Shown: positions 17,727 through 27,023, numbered from the stretch's first letter. The stretch: DNA of 42,656 nucleotides from Prevotella sp. (GCA_017458125.1 JAFTGB010000025.1:1-42656), one strand, 5' to 3'. Notes: generated by a model from the sequence alone, not told the origin. Made by a program: numbers and translations.

Positions 17727-18719
17727 ATGAACACGCGCTCGCTCGTACTCCTGTCAGTTCTGCTTCTTCTGTCTGCGGCTAACCATGCCCAGCAAGTGAG
17801 GCTTAACCCTCAGCGAGCGTTTCCTAAGACGGTGCCAGCAGGCAATTACAGTGGCATCACGTGGCTGGGCGGTTCCCGCTATGCTGTTGTCAACGACAAG
17901 TCGCTGACAGCAGGATTTATCCCGATGACCATTGACACCGACTCCCTGACGGGTGAAATACTTTCCGTGCGTGCCGATTCGTGCATGACCAGCGGAAAGC
18001 CTAACCGTGACGAGGAGGGCATTTGCTACTTTCCGTCAGCCAATACCGTATTTGTCAGCGGTGAGGCTGACGGACAGATTGTTGAATACACCATGGAAGG
18101 ACAGCTGACAGGAAGGAAACTGGCCATTCCGGAGATTTTCAAGACGGCCTATAGCAATAGCGGTTTCGAGGCACTGACATACGATGCTGTAGCCCATCGT
18201 TTCTGGACAACCTCCGAGAACACGCTGCGGGCTGATGGGCGGAAGCCCACCATACACCGTAAAGTCAAGAACCGTCTGCGCTTGCAGAGCTTCGGCGACG
18301 ACCTGCAACCCCGTGAGCAATACTGGTACGAGACGGACTCCACGGAGGTTAAAGGCGAGAAAGGCATGAGCATGCTCGGGCTCAGCGGCATGGCTGCTTT
18401 GGGCGACGGGCGCATCGTCATGCTGGAACGTGAAGTCAGAAAGCCTGCCAACAACATCGGCTCCTTTGTCCATGTGCGCCTATACCTTGTCAATCCCTCG
18501 CTGCAACAGCCTGGAGAACTGCTTCGCAAGCAGCTGTTGACGGAGTTTCGGACGCGCCTCAATCTGACTGCCCGCAGCTTTGCCAACTATGAAGGCATCT
18601 GCGCCGGTCCCACGTTGACTGACGGAAGCCGTCTGCTTTTGCTGGTTTGCGATTCGCAGAACCAGTTCAAAGGCTACCTGAAGGACTGGTTCAAGTCCAT
18701 CGTGATACGTAAACAATAA
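17727..18719 (+). CDS. Secreted esterase-like / phytase-like beta-propeller protein
   Basis: 330 residues from the ATG at 17727 (MNTRSLVLLSVLLLLSAANH, a clear signal peptide); the longer frame from 17691 overlaps the previous gene and has no signal. The sequence shows the features of the esterase-like activity of phytase family: SGITWLGGSRYAVVNDKS, the RDEEGICYFPSANTVFVSGE repeat, SNSGFEALTYD and NYEGICAGPTLTDGSRLLLL. These proteins form a beta-propeller with conserved Glu/Asp residues that bind metal; true phytase activity has not been shown for most. It is 13 bp downstream of the galactosidase gene and 19 bp upstream of the DPP IV gene, so all three are likely one transcript. Confidence 0.8.
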   Translation: MNTRSLVLLSVLLLLSAANHAQQVRLNPQRAFPKTVPAGNYSGITWLGGSRYAVVNDKSLTAGFIPMTIDTDSLTGEILSVRADSCMTSGKPNRDEEGICYFPSANTVFVSGEADGQIVEYTMEGQLTGRKLAIPEIFKTAYSNSGFEALTYDAVAHRFWTTSENTLRADGRKPTIHRKVKNRLRLQSFGDDLQPREQYWYETDSTEVKGEKGMSMLGLSGMAALGDGRIVMLEREVRKPANNIGSFVHVRLYLVNPSLQQPGELLRKQLLTEFRTRLNLTARSFANYEGICAGPTLTDGSRLLLLVCDSQNQFKGYLKDWFKSIVIRKQ

Positions 18720-18738
18720 ACTATAATCCATTACTAAT

Positions 18739-20940
18739 ATGAAGAGAACAGGACTCGTGGTTGTCTCCTTGCTGCTGGCCTTGGCATCAGTAGCAGGAAA
18801 CAAACTGCAACTGAAACAGATTACAGACGGCACCTTCCGTGCGGCGTCAATGGCTGCAGTCAGGACTATGCCTGACGGTGAGACGTACACACAGCTGAGC
18901 GATGACGGTCGCCGCATTGTGCAATATTCATTTAAAACGGGCAAGGAAGTAGCCGTCCTTTTTGACGTAGCTACGGCCAAGGGCTCACAACTTGACGCTA
19001 TTGACGACTACATGTTGAGCCCTGACGGCAGTCGTCTGCTTGTTCAGACCAATACGCAGCGCATCTACCGTCACTCGCTGACCGCCACCTATTATATATA
19101 TACTATACGCAACAATCGCCTTGTACCCCTGTCTGACCATGGTCCGCAGCAGACTCCTTTGTTCTCGCCCGACGGTTTGCAGATTGCTTTTGTGCGCGAC
19201 AATAACATTTTTATAGTCAAGTTGTTGTACGACAATGCTGAAGTGCAGATTACAAAAGACGGCAAGCGTAACGAAATTATCAACGGCATTCCCGATTGGG
19301 TCAATGAGGAAGAGTTCAGCAATGACCGCGCCATGGTGTTTACCGCCGACAGCAAGCAGTTAGTGTGGGTGCGCTACGATGAGTCCAAGGTGCCCCAGTA
19401 TTCCATGCAACTGTTCAAGGGGCTGGCTCCAGAGCGTACCGAGTATGCAGACTATCCCGGCTTCTACACCTACAAATATCCGATAGCGGGCCAGCAGAAC
19501 GCCCAGGCTACCCTGTGGAGTTTTGACATAGCCAGCAGACAAACCCGCCAGTTGCAGTTGCCGGTCGATGCCGACGGCTACGTGCCACGGTTAGTGATGA
19601 CGAGCGATGCCACTCAGGTGGCAGCCTATACGCTGAACCGCCATCAGGACTGTCTGCGCATCTTTATGTGCAACCCGCTGTCAACGGTGTGCAGACAGGT
19701 GGTAGAGGAGCAAGTAGACAAGTACGTCCGCGAGGAAGCCATGGAAGGCATCGTCATTACCGACCAGCACATCCTTGTACCCAGTGACCGCAGTGGGTGG
19801 ATGCACCTCTATCTGTATAATCATCATGGTCAGCTGTTGCGTCAGGTTGATACCGGCGACTACGAGGTGAGCACCGTCTATGGCTATGATGAAGCCACGG
19901 GCGACACCTATTTCGCCTCCCACGAGAGTGGAGCCACCGAGCAGCGTGTCTATGTTGTCCACGCCAACGGCAAGAAGGAATGCCTGACTCCTAAGGCAGG
20001 ATGGAATACTGCCGTATTCAGTCATAACTACAAGTATTTTATCCGCACATGGAGCGACCTTAACACTCCCCCCGAGTATGCTCTGTGCGACAATAAAGGT
20101 AAGGTGCTGACCACACTGATAGACAACCGTCAGCTCGTCACTACACTGTCAACTTACGACTTAGGCCAGCGCGAGTTGATGCAGTTGACTACGGCCGAGG
20201 GTGTCGTGCTCAACGCATGGGTGGTGAAACCCGCAGGATTTAATGCCTCACGCCGTTACCCTGTTGTGATGTACCAGTACGGAGGCCCGGGCAGCCAGCA
20301 GGTAAAGAATGTCTGGAACATCGGTATGGCCGGTCAGGGAGCCATCCTCGAACAACTGCTGTGCCAGCAGGGTTTTGTCTGCGTCTGCGTGGACAACCGT
20401 GGCACGGGCGGACGCGGTGCTGACTTCGAGAAATGCATTTACCAGAAGTTAGGACAGTTAGAAGCTGCCGACCAAGTGGAGGCAGCCCTGTGGTTAGGCC
20501 GTCAGCCGTGGGTCGACAAGGAGCGCATAGCCATCTGGGGCTGGTCCTTCGGAGGCTTCAACACGCTGATGAGCATGTCGGAGGGCCGTGAAGTCTTCCG
20601 TGCCGGCATTGCCATAGCACCGCCCACGTCCTGGAAGTTCTACGATACCGTCTACACGGAGCGTTTCATGCGCACACCGAAGGAGAACCCCATGGGCTAC
20701 TTCGATAATCCTATCCATCGTGCAGAGAAGTTACATGGCGCCCTGCTGTTGTGTCATGGTCTGGCCGATGACAACGTGCACTTCCGCAATACTGCTGAGT
20801 ACACCGAAGCTCTTGTGCAGGCCGACAAGGACTTCAGCCAGCTGGTCTATACCAACCGCAATCACGGCATCTATGGCGGCAACACGCGTCAGCACCTCTA
20901 CCGCCAGTGCCTCCAGTTCTTCGAGCGTGAACTGAAGTAA
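18739..20940 (+). CDS. Dipeptidyl peptidase IV (S9B serine peptidase)
   Basis: 733 residues with a signal peptide (MKRTGLVVVSLLLALASVAG). It removes Xaa-Pro dipeptides from peptide N-termini in the periplasm. The N-terminal beta-propeller (about 40-480) carries the Glu-Glu motif that holds the substrate amino terminus (PDWVNEEEFSND, Glu190-192). The C-terminal alpha/beta-hydrolase domain carries the triad Ser603 (GWSFGG), Asp677 (LADDNVHF) and His709 (NHGIYGG). The oxyanion region YQYGGPGSQQV and VDNRGTGGRG are also intact. In asaccharolytic or protein-fermenting Bacteroidales this enzyme feeds peptide uptake. Confidence 0.95.
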   Translation: MKRTGLVVVSLLLALASVAGNKLQLKQITDGTFRAASMAAVRTMPDGETYTQLSDDGRRIVQYSFKTGKEVAVLFDVATAKGSQLDAIDDYMLSPDGSRLLVQTNTQRIYRHSLTATYYIYTIRNNRLVPLSDHGPQQTPLFSPDGLQIAFVRDNNIFIVKLLYDNAEVQITKDGKRNEIINGIPDWVNEEEFSNDRAMVFTADSKQLVWVRYDESKVPQYSMQLFKGLAPERTEYADYPGFYTYKYPIAGQQNAQATLWSFDIASRQTRQLQLPVDADGYVPRLVMTSDATQVAAYTLNRHQDCLRIFMCNPLSTVCRQVVEEQVDKYVREEAMEGIVITDQHILVPSDRSGWMHLYLYNHHGQLLRQVDTGDYEVSTVYGYDEATGDTYFASHESGATEQRVYVVHANGKKECLTPKAGWNTAVFSHNYKYFIRTWSDLNTPPEYALCDNKGKVLTTLIDNRQLVTTLSTYDLGQRELMQLTTAEGVVLNAWVVKPAGFNASRRYPVVMYQYGGPGSQQVKNVWNIGMAGQGAILEQLLCQQGFVCVCVDNRGTGGRGADFEKCIYQKLGQLEAADQVEAALWLGRQPWVDKERIAIWGWSFGGFNTLMSMSEGREVFRAGIAIAPPTSWKFYDTVYTERFMRTPKENPMGYFDNPIHRAEKLHGALLLCHGLADDNVHFRNTAEYTEALVQADKDFSQLVYTNRNHGIYGGNTRQHLYRQCLQFFERELK

Positions 20941-21269
20941 AAACGGCATCTTTTCAAGTAAGAATTAAGCCTTTCTAACTATTTGATATTTAAGACGTTG
21001 AAATTTGATATCTGACGCTATCGAATTTGATGCCCCGCGGTACCAAAAAGTATCATCCGTTTTGGTAAATCGGCCAATCAAATTCGGTAGCGTCGGCAAT
21101 GAAATTCGCTACCGCCGCTGATGCTTTTTACCACTGCGGCTAATCTTTTTCCATCGAGTCGCCGATACAATTCCATAGTGCTGTTGAAACATTTTACCAA
21201 GTTTTTCTTTCAAAGCGCATATGAGTATCATTTTTTTTTCATAAATTTGCAACCAAAACCGGAACCGAC
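20941..21269. other. Gene-free spacer with a long imperfect hairpin and a promoter box
   Basis: No gene seen. GACGCTATCGAATTTGA (21014-21030) pairs with TCAAATTCGGTAGCGTC (21078-21094) with one mismatch. Inside, TACCAAAA (21041-21048) pairs with TTTTGGTA (21060-21067), so the whole 81-nt segment can fold as one interrupted hairpin. A second, competing pairing links CGGTAGCG at 21085-21092 to CGCTACCG just downstream. A TAAATTTG box at 21242-21249 precedes the next start codon by 20 bp. Confidence 0.7.
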
Positions 21270-24200
21270 ATGAGAATAGCCATACTAACCTCGGGCATAC
21301 TGCCAGTGCCGGCCGTGCAGGGCGGGGCTGTGGAGACACTGACAGACCACTATCTGGAATACAACAACCGTCACCGGCTGCACGACATCACAGTGTATAG
21401 CGTCTGGCATCCGGGAGTGACGGCGTGCAGTGAGCTGCAGTCGGACGTCAACCACTACCGCTATGTCGACATGTCCAGCCTGTGGGCCAGGGTGCGCAAA
21501 CGCCTGCACGGGTTGCGTTGTCACGACTCTTTCTATCACTACAGTATAGACTATTTTCTGCATGAAGTCCTAAGACAGATGAAGAACGAGCACTACGACC
21601 TCATATTATTAGAGAACAGACCCCATTATGCCCTGCAGTTGAGGGACAGGAGGGAAGAACCGCTGGTCTACCACCTGCACAACGATTTCGTCAATGGCGA
21701 CACCACCGAGGGTCGCGACCTCTACAATATGGCCTCCAGAATTATCACCGTCTCCGACTATATACGCAGTCGTGTGGTAACCTGTACTGACCAGGCTGAC
21801 GCCAAGACCATCACCGTGCATAACGGCATAGACCAGGATGCCTTCGCCCGTCCTGTCTCGCTGACACGCGAGGCCATCGGGTGCCGCCAAAACGACTTCA
21901 TCATGGCGTTCAGCGGGCGTCTGGTGCCCGAAAAAGGCATCATGGAACTGATAGAGGCCATGCGCCGGTTCAGCGATGAGGACAACATCAAGCTCATGGT
22001 CATGGGCAGCTCCTTCTTTGACAATGACAAAGGCGACAACCCCTTTGTGGACCAGTTAAAGAAGCGTGCCAAGGACATGGGCGACCGCATCATCTTTACC
22101 GGCTACGTCCGCCACGAACAGATGGCCGACTACCTGCGCCTGGCCGACGTGGCCGTGATACCCTCCACATGGGAGGACCCCTTTCCCACTACCGTCCTGG
22201 AAGGCATGAGCGCCGGACTGCCGCTGATTACAACCGACCGGGGCGGCATACCGGAAATGGTAGACAGCGAGGTGGCTCTCGTGGTACCCTACAAGAAGGA
22301 GCGCAGGCAGGCGTTCCTGGACGGAATGGCCGATGCCGTCACCATGCTTTACGGCAGCACCGCACTACGCCGACGCATGGGCGAGGCATCGAGGAAACGT
22401 TCGGAGCGCTACTCGAAGGACAACTACGCCCGCCACTTCTTCCAGGCGCTGACAGCCCGTCTGTGCGTAACGGTCATGCTACTGCTGTCGGTGTGCGGCA
22501 TGACGGGGCGCGAGCGGCAGCGCGTCTTCTTTACCTTCGACTCGTCGCACGGACTGGCCGACAACAGTGCGCAGGCCATTAAGTGTACGCGAACGGGACG
22601 CATGGTGGTGTCTACGATAGGTCACATCAACTTCTACGACGGCGATGCCTTCACCCACATAGACCCTCAGAACCGTGACTTCTTCACGCTGCCCAAGTAC
22701 AACGGGCATTACCACCTGTACTTTGACCGCTATCACCACCTGTGGCTCAAGGACAAGAAGAGTGTGACTTGCGTAGACTTGGCCATGGAGCGGTTCGTCA
22801 GCAACGTTGACAGTGTCATCAAGTCTATAGGCATGCGGCACAGGGTGGACGACATGTTCGGCGACCAGACCAACCGGATGTGGTTCCTTTCGGGCAACAA
22901 AATGTATAACGTGGGACAGCGCAAGGTGATGCCCGTACTGCGCAAGGCGGAGCTGCACGATGTCGAGGTCTATAAGGACAGCATCTTCTTCCTGTTCTAT
23001 GCCGACGGCATGGCCGCTGCCTACAGCATGGCCAACTGCCGCCACCTGTACGATGCCGCGGCACTGCAAGGAGCCGACCGCCAGAAATATGCCAGCTCGT
23101 CGGTGCTGCTGCCCGACGGCGACACGTTCTACCAGATACGCAACGGCAAGGAGGAAGCCGTACTGCTGGCTTTCGACGTGCCAAGACAAGAGTGGCGCGA
23201 GCTGATGCGCACGCCATACCACCTGAACAATATGGCCATCCACCAAGGCCTCCTCTATGTGGCTGCTGCCTTCGGCTACTGGACGTTCAACCTGAAGACG
23301 GGCGAGCGCAAGCACTACGAGACGCTGCAACTGACGAGGGACCGCCGCCTGCAGACTGATGTCAACACGATATGTTTCGACCGCCAGGGCGGCATGTGGC
23401 TGGGTACCGAACGCAGGGGACTGCTCTACTCGAAGCCCATCAAGTCGCCCTTTGAGAAATGGACATGGGACGAGGAGGAAGCCCGACAGTACGGAGCCAT
23501 GCTTTACGAGCACTCGCTGAAGCAGACGGAGACCTTGCCCCGCCATGTCAACTGCCGTTTCCGCGACAGCCGCGGATGGGTGTGGACGGGCACCTACAGT
23601 GGGCTGGAGGTGATGAAGCCGGGCAGCAGGCTGCCGCGCGTCTACACCAAGAAGGACGGACTGCAGAACGAAATGGTGCACAGCATCGTCGAGGACAATA
23701 ACCACGACATCTGGATTGGTACCAGTTTCGGCATTTGCCACCTCTTTATACGCAACGGCGAGGTTGCCCATATGGAGACCTACGTAGCCTATGACAATGT
23801 TCCTAACGAGTCGTTCGTCAACGGCCGGGCAATGAAGTTGGCTGACGGCAGCATCGTCATGCAGTCGCTGGACCATGTGGTCAAGTTCAACCCGGGCAAG
23901 TTCAGCATGGACTCCATAGCCAAGTTCGTACTCTATCCGAAACTCATCAGCCTCTCTGTCAACGGGCGTGTGGTGAAACCCGGCGAAGAACACGACGGGA
24001 GGGTGATACTGGAGAAGGCCATCACGCGTACACGGGAATTCAGCATCGACTATGACCAGAACTCGCTGGTGCTGACCTTCTCGGGACTGAACTACTTCCG
24101 TCCGTTGCAGACCTACTACCGCTTCCGGGTGAAAGGCATGTATAACGGCTGGCACACCGTGTCGTACACCAGCGTTGAGGGCATGGTGGACGGCAAGGGA

Positions 24201-24893
24201 CTGCTGCACCTGCCCATGATGGGATTGGGAACAGGACGGTATGAGGTGGAGCTGCAGGCATCCATGTCGCCAGACATCTGGCCGCAGGAGCCTTTTGTGT
24301 GGGTAGTCAACGTGGAGGAGCCGTGGTGGCGTTCTACAGGCATCTACATCCTGCTGACCTCGTTGCTGGCTCTGTTGGCGGCTGCCAATGTCATTTGGTT
24401 CTACCGCAACACACGTCTAAGGATGCTGCGCAACAACGAGGATAACGAGATTCTGAAACGTGTCCGTAGCTTTGCCGACCGTTGCGGGTCGTTGAACGGC
24501 GAGGTGCTAACCCCCTTTACCAGCAACATCAGCAACGGACTGGAAACCAAAAGCGAGGATGAGAAAGCGTTTGAGAACGCGATGGTGAAGATAGTGCCTT
24601 ATATGAACATGAACCAACGAGGCTCCATCACTATGCGACAGCTGGCAGACGTGTCGGGCATGGATGTGCAGACGCTATACCGGCAGCTGTCAACGAACCT
24701 GTATAAGAACCCGCGTCAGTTGGTGGAGCGGCTGAGACTTCAGGAGGCTGCTGCCATGTTGCTGGAGACGACGCTGACCGTGGAGCAGGTGGCCGAGGAG
24801 TGCCGGTTCGTGTCGCCCAACTACTTCATAGCCAGTTTCTACCATCACTACCGGAAGACACCGGCCGACTACCGGAACTCTACGCCACGGTAG
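21270..24893 (+). CDS. Fusion: GT4 glycosyltransferase + propeller/Y_Y_Y sensor + AraC-type regulator
   Basis: 1207 codons without a stop. Residues 1 to about 392 form a complete GT-B glycosyltransferase of GT4 type: MRIAILTSGILPVPAVQGGA, HNDFVNG, the nucleotide-sugar half FSGRLVPEKGIMELIEAMRR, and the Glu/Asp...Glu catalytic region WEDPFPTTVLEGMSAGLP (Glu302, Asp303, Glu311). Residues about 394-412 are hydrophobic (RLCVTVMLLLSVCGMTG) and resemble a signal peptide. Then follow a periplasmic Reg_prop-like propeller (LWLKDKKSVTCVD, GGMWLGTERRGLLYS, DIWIGTSFGICH), a Y_Y_Y domain near 900-1010 (NSLVLTFSGLNY, YRFRVKG), a membrane helix (about 1022-1043) and an AraC helix-turn-helix (1125-1205, ending FYHHYRKTPADYR). 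There is no histidine kinase or receiver. The topology is consistent: GT and AraC parts in the cytoplasm, sensor outside. Alternatively a separate regulator starts internally (for example Met at 22380 or 22476). Confidence 0.8.
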   Translation: MRIAILTSGILPVPAVQGGAVETLTDHYLEYNNRHRLHDITVYSVWHPGVTACSELQSDVNHYRYVDMSSLWARVRKRLHGLRCHDSFYHYSIDYFLHEVLRQMKNEHYDLILLENRPHYALQLRDRREEPLVYHLHNDFVNGDTTEGRDLYNMASRIITVSDYIRSRVVTCTDQADAKTITVHNGIDQDAFARPVSLTREAIGCRQNDFIMAFSGRLVPEKGIMELIEAMRRFSDEDNIKLMVMGSSFFDNDKGDNPFVDQLKKRAKDMGDRIIFTGYVRHEQMADYLRLADVAVIPSTWEDPFPTTVLEGMSAGLPLITTDRGGIPEMVDSEVALVVPYKKERRQAFLDGMADAVTMLYGSTALRRRMGEASRKRSERYSKDNYARHFFQALTARLCVTVMLLLSVCGMTGRERQRVFFTFDSSHGLADNSAQAIKCTRTGRMVVSTIGHINFYDGDAFTHIDPQNRDFFTLPKYNGHYHLYFDRYHHLWLKDKKSVTCVDLAMERFVSNVDSVIKSIGMRHRVDDMFGDQTNRMWFLSGNKMYNVGQRKVMPVLRKAELHDVEVYKDSIFFLFYADGMAAAYSMANCRHLYDAAALQGADRQKYASSSVLLPDGDTFYQIRNGKEEAVLLAFDVPRQEWRELMRTPYHLNNMAIHQGLLYVAAAFGYWTFNLKTGERKHYETLQLTRDRRLQTDVNTICFDRQGGMWLGTERRGLLYSKPIKSPFEKWTWDEEEARQYGAMLYEHSLKQTETLPRHVNCRFRDSRGWVWTGTYSGLEVMKPGSRLPRVYTKKDGLQNEMVHSIVEDNNHDIWIGTSFGICHLFIRNGEVAHMETYVAYDNVPNESFVNGRAMKLADGSIVMQSLDHVVKFNPGKFSMDSIAKFVLYPKLISLSVNGRVVKPGEEHDGRVILEKAITRTREFSIDYDQNSLVLTFSGLNYFRPLQTYYRFRVKGMYNGWHTVSYTSVEGMVDGKGLLHLPMMGLGTGRYEVELQASMSPDIWPQEPFVWVVNVEEPWWRSTGIYILLTSLLALLAAANVIWFYRNTRLRMLRNNEDNEILKRVRSFADRCGSLNGEVLTPFTSNISNGLETKSEDEKAFENAMVKIVPYMNMNQRGSITMRQLADVSGMDVQTLYRQLSTNLYKNPRQLVERLRLQEAAAMLLETTLTVEQVAEECRFVSPNYFIASFYHHYRKTPADYRNSTPR

Positions 24894-26095
24894 CCCACCA
24901 GGCGCCAGGTGCGCTCGCCCGTTCCCTTGTAATAAACCAGAGCCTGATAGCGGTTCTCGGTCTGATAGAAGCTGCCCTCCGACAAGGGTACGCCCCCTTG
25001 TGCTGTAACGTATTGGTAGGAGTAATATCCCTGCTTCTGCATCAGACGGGCATAATAGGTTGAGGTTGTGCCGTCGTATGCCATCAGGTAATGGTCGCGC
25101 TCGCTGTCCGTTGTCCAGTGTCCGTCTATATAGATGTCGCCTTGGTAAGGAGCTTGCAGGGTGTAGTTGACCCAAACGTAGTCGCAGGTATAGTCAATTT
25201 CCGTGTTGTCGCTGTTGCGAATGCAGAAAGCACCGTCAGCATCGACGTCGGTGAGGTAGTTACGACGCACGATGGAGGCAAAAGGATAGACCTCGTAGTG
25301 GGTGCCCGTCCACTCGATGTGGTCAATGCCCATGGTAGGATGGCTCACGTCCAGTATCTCGTATTTGTGGTACTCGTTGCCGGCGTCGAAGATGAACTGG
25401 CGGTTGTGCTCCCAGCTCAGGGCTGTTCCGCTGATAAGATTGGGGCGGACATCGCGGCGAGCCTGGTCCTCGCGCCAGTTTTGCATCACGACGGTCTTCA
25501 CTTGCTCGTCCAGGTCGTTAACGCGCAAGTCGTTGTATTTGACGGTCATCGACAATTGCTGATGACTCATGTTGTGGTCAATGTCGGTATTGGTGGTGAC
25601 GGTAAGCCCGACATCCATCAGGGGCTCCACGACGTAAAACTCCACTTGCAGCACCTCGTCGTTGCCGCAGTCCTCATCGTAGACCGTCAGCCGGTAGTTG
25701 CCGCTCATCTTCAGTCGGCATCGCTCGTTGGGGATGGAGAGTTGGTAGTGGGTGTAGAGCACGGTGGTGTTGATGGAGTTCTGGTAGTCGTCGATAGGAA
25801 TGTCGTTGAACCCAGCCAGCCAGTCACTCTCAAAAAGCTCCTGAGAGACGCTCCAGTCGGCCTCGCAGTGTTCCAGCCGGTAGACAAAACGGTGGTAGTT
25901 GTGCGACAGTTCGTCGAAACCTACAATCAGCCTGTCAGTAGAACCTAAGGCCATGATGGGACGGTTGAGCCAGTCGCCATTGACCGTACTGGTCAGCGAT
26001 TTCACTTGTGGCGTGAAGATGCGGTTGCCTGCCCATACCGTCTTCAGGGTGGTTGCTGCCAACAGCACGATTAGCAATAAGCCTCTTTTCATCAT
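24869..26095 (-). CDS. Type IX secretion plug-like protein (DUF5103)
   Basis: 408 residues from the Met-Met-Lys-Arg start at 26095, which gives a good signal peptide (MMKRGLLLIVLLAATTLKTVWAG, split); an earlier start lies inside prmA. The order of motifs fits DUF5103: IFTPQVKSLTSTVNG, FDELSHNYHRFVYRLEHCEA with DWS, LFESDWLAGFNDIPIDDYQN, YTHYQLSIPNERCRLKMSGN, YRLTVYDE, and the late GYYSYQYV. DUF5103 proteins are known as the plug of the SprA translocon of type IX secretion. Whether the full system is present cannot be told from this window. Its 3' end overlaps the end of the convergent fusion gene by 25 bp, and its start overlaps the prmA stop. Confidence 0.8.
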   Translation of the reverse strand: MMKRGLLLIVLLAATTLKTVWAGNRIFTPQVKSLTSTVNGDWLNRPIMALGSTDRLIVGFDELSHNYHRFVYRLEHCEADWSVSQELFESDWLAGFNDIPIDDYQNSINTTVLYTHYQLSIPNERCRLKMSGNYRLTVYDEDCGNDEVLQVEFYVVEPLMDVGLTVTTNTDIDHNMSHQQLSMTVKYNDLRVNDLDEQVKTVVMQNWREDQARRDVRPNLISGTALSWEHNRQFIFDAGNEYHKYEILDVSHPTMGIDHIEWTGTHYEVYPFASIVRRNYLTDVDADGAFCIRNSDNTEIDYTCDYVWVNYTLQAPYQGDIYIDGHWTTDSERDHYLMAYDGTTSTYYARLMQKQGYYSYQYVTAQGGVPLSEGSFYQTENRYQALVYYKGTGERTWRLVGYRGVEFR

Positions 26096-27003
26096 CGTTG
26101 TAACATCAGACAGGCCCATTCGCCGTCGTTTTTCTTAATGACGAGATGCAATCCCAAGGCCTTTGCCTTATCCAGAAGCAGGGTACAGTCAGCATCGTAG
26201 AAACCGCTGAGGATGAGTGTGGCGGCGGGTTCCATCGTGCTGACAAAGCGCTCCATGTCCTGAAGCAGAATGTTGCGGTTGATGTTGGCCATGACTAACG
26301 CGTAGCGGCCGGTGATGTCATCAAGCAGCGTCGCATTGCCGAGCATGGCGGTGAGGTTGGCGTCAACACCGTTGATGACGGCATTGTGGCGTGTGTTGTC
26401 CACGCTCCACTCGTCAATGTCGTAGGCAGTACATTCGGCGGCTCCCAATTTCAGGGCGCAAATGCCTAAGATGCCGGTGCCGCATCCGCAGTCCAAGACT
26501 CGTTTTCCGGTTAAATCCATGTCGAGCAGCATACTGCAAATCATGCGCGTGGTCTCGTGGGTACCGGTGCCAAAAGCCTGACGGGCATCGATTTCGATGG
26601 AGTTGAGAGTTGAGAGCTGGGAGCTGAGAGATATGTCTTGCGGCAGGTGGCGGCCATCGTGGATGACTATCATACGGTTATTTGGGGTAGTGCGCTCACC
26701 GCTAACTAACCCCTTACCACTGATAACAATGGGCTCGAAACCCTCCTGCTCCCATGGCTCATTCCAGTCGCGGTCTTCTGCTTCACCTATATTATATATA
26801 ATATGTGTAGCCTCAAAAGGGAAACTGGCAATGCAGGAGTCAAGGGCTTGACGGTCGAACAGGCTTTGTTGGACGTAGGCTTTCAGACCCGTGGGGGTGT
26901 CTTCAAAGGTCTCGAAACCTGCTTCTGCCGATAAGGCTGCCAACAGGTCGGCGGCATCGGTAGAGTAGGGCGTCAGGGTGAATGTAACCTCGAAATACTT
27001 CAT
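26092..27003 (-). CDS. prmA: Ribosomal protein L11 methyltransferase
   Basis: 303 residues. The N-terminal substrate-binding part (MKYFEVTFTLTPYSTDAADL, EAGFETFEDTPTGLKAYV) precedes a class I SAM methyltransferase with motif I DCGCGTGILGICALKLGA, YDIDEWSV and the catalytic-site region MANINRNIL. It trimethylates ribosomal protein L11. Directly before the family motif AFGTGTHETTRM sits an insertion SLSSQLSTLNS encoded by a 7-bp repeat (26601-26630). Such insertion was not expected at this conserved point, though the reading frame is intact. The stop overlaps the start of the DUF5103 gene. A CAAAATTA box (TAATTTTG on the coding strand) at 27024-27031 marks a likely promoter. Confidence 0.95.
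   Translation of the reverse strand: MKYFEVTFTLTPYSTDAADLLAALSAEAGFETFEDTPTGLKAYVQQSLFDRQALDSCIASFPFEATHIIYNIGEAEDRDWNEPWEQEGFEPIVISGKGLVSGERTTPNNRMIVIHDGRHLPQDISLSSQLSTLNSIEIDARQAFGTGTHETTRMICSMLLDMDLTGKRVLDCGCGTGILGICALKLGAAECTAYDIDEWSVDNTRHNAVINGVDANLTAMLGNATLLDDITGRYALVMANINRNILLQDMERFVSTMEPAATLILSGFYDADCTLLLDKAKALGLHLVIKKNDGEWACLMLQR
26601..26630. repeat. Heptamer tandem repeat inside prmA
   Basis: Four 7-mers AGTTGAG, AGTTGAG, AGCTGGG, AGCTGAG and a partial fifth. Translated on the minus strand it gives the LSSQLSTLNS insertion. The motif resembles the GTTGAGC repeat inside uvrB. Confidence 0.9.
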
Positions 27004-27023
27004 ATAGTGTTAAATTTTGAGTG

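Noticed and set aside
22479-24209. 576-codon minus-strand frame inside the fusion gene
   Set aside because: Mirror frame of a G+C-rich coding region; the plus strand has clear domains and motifs throughout.
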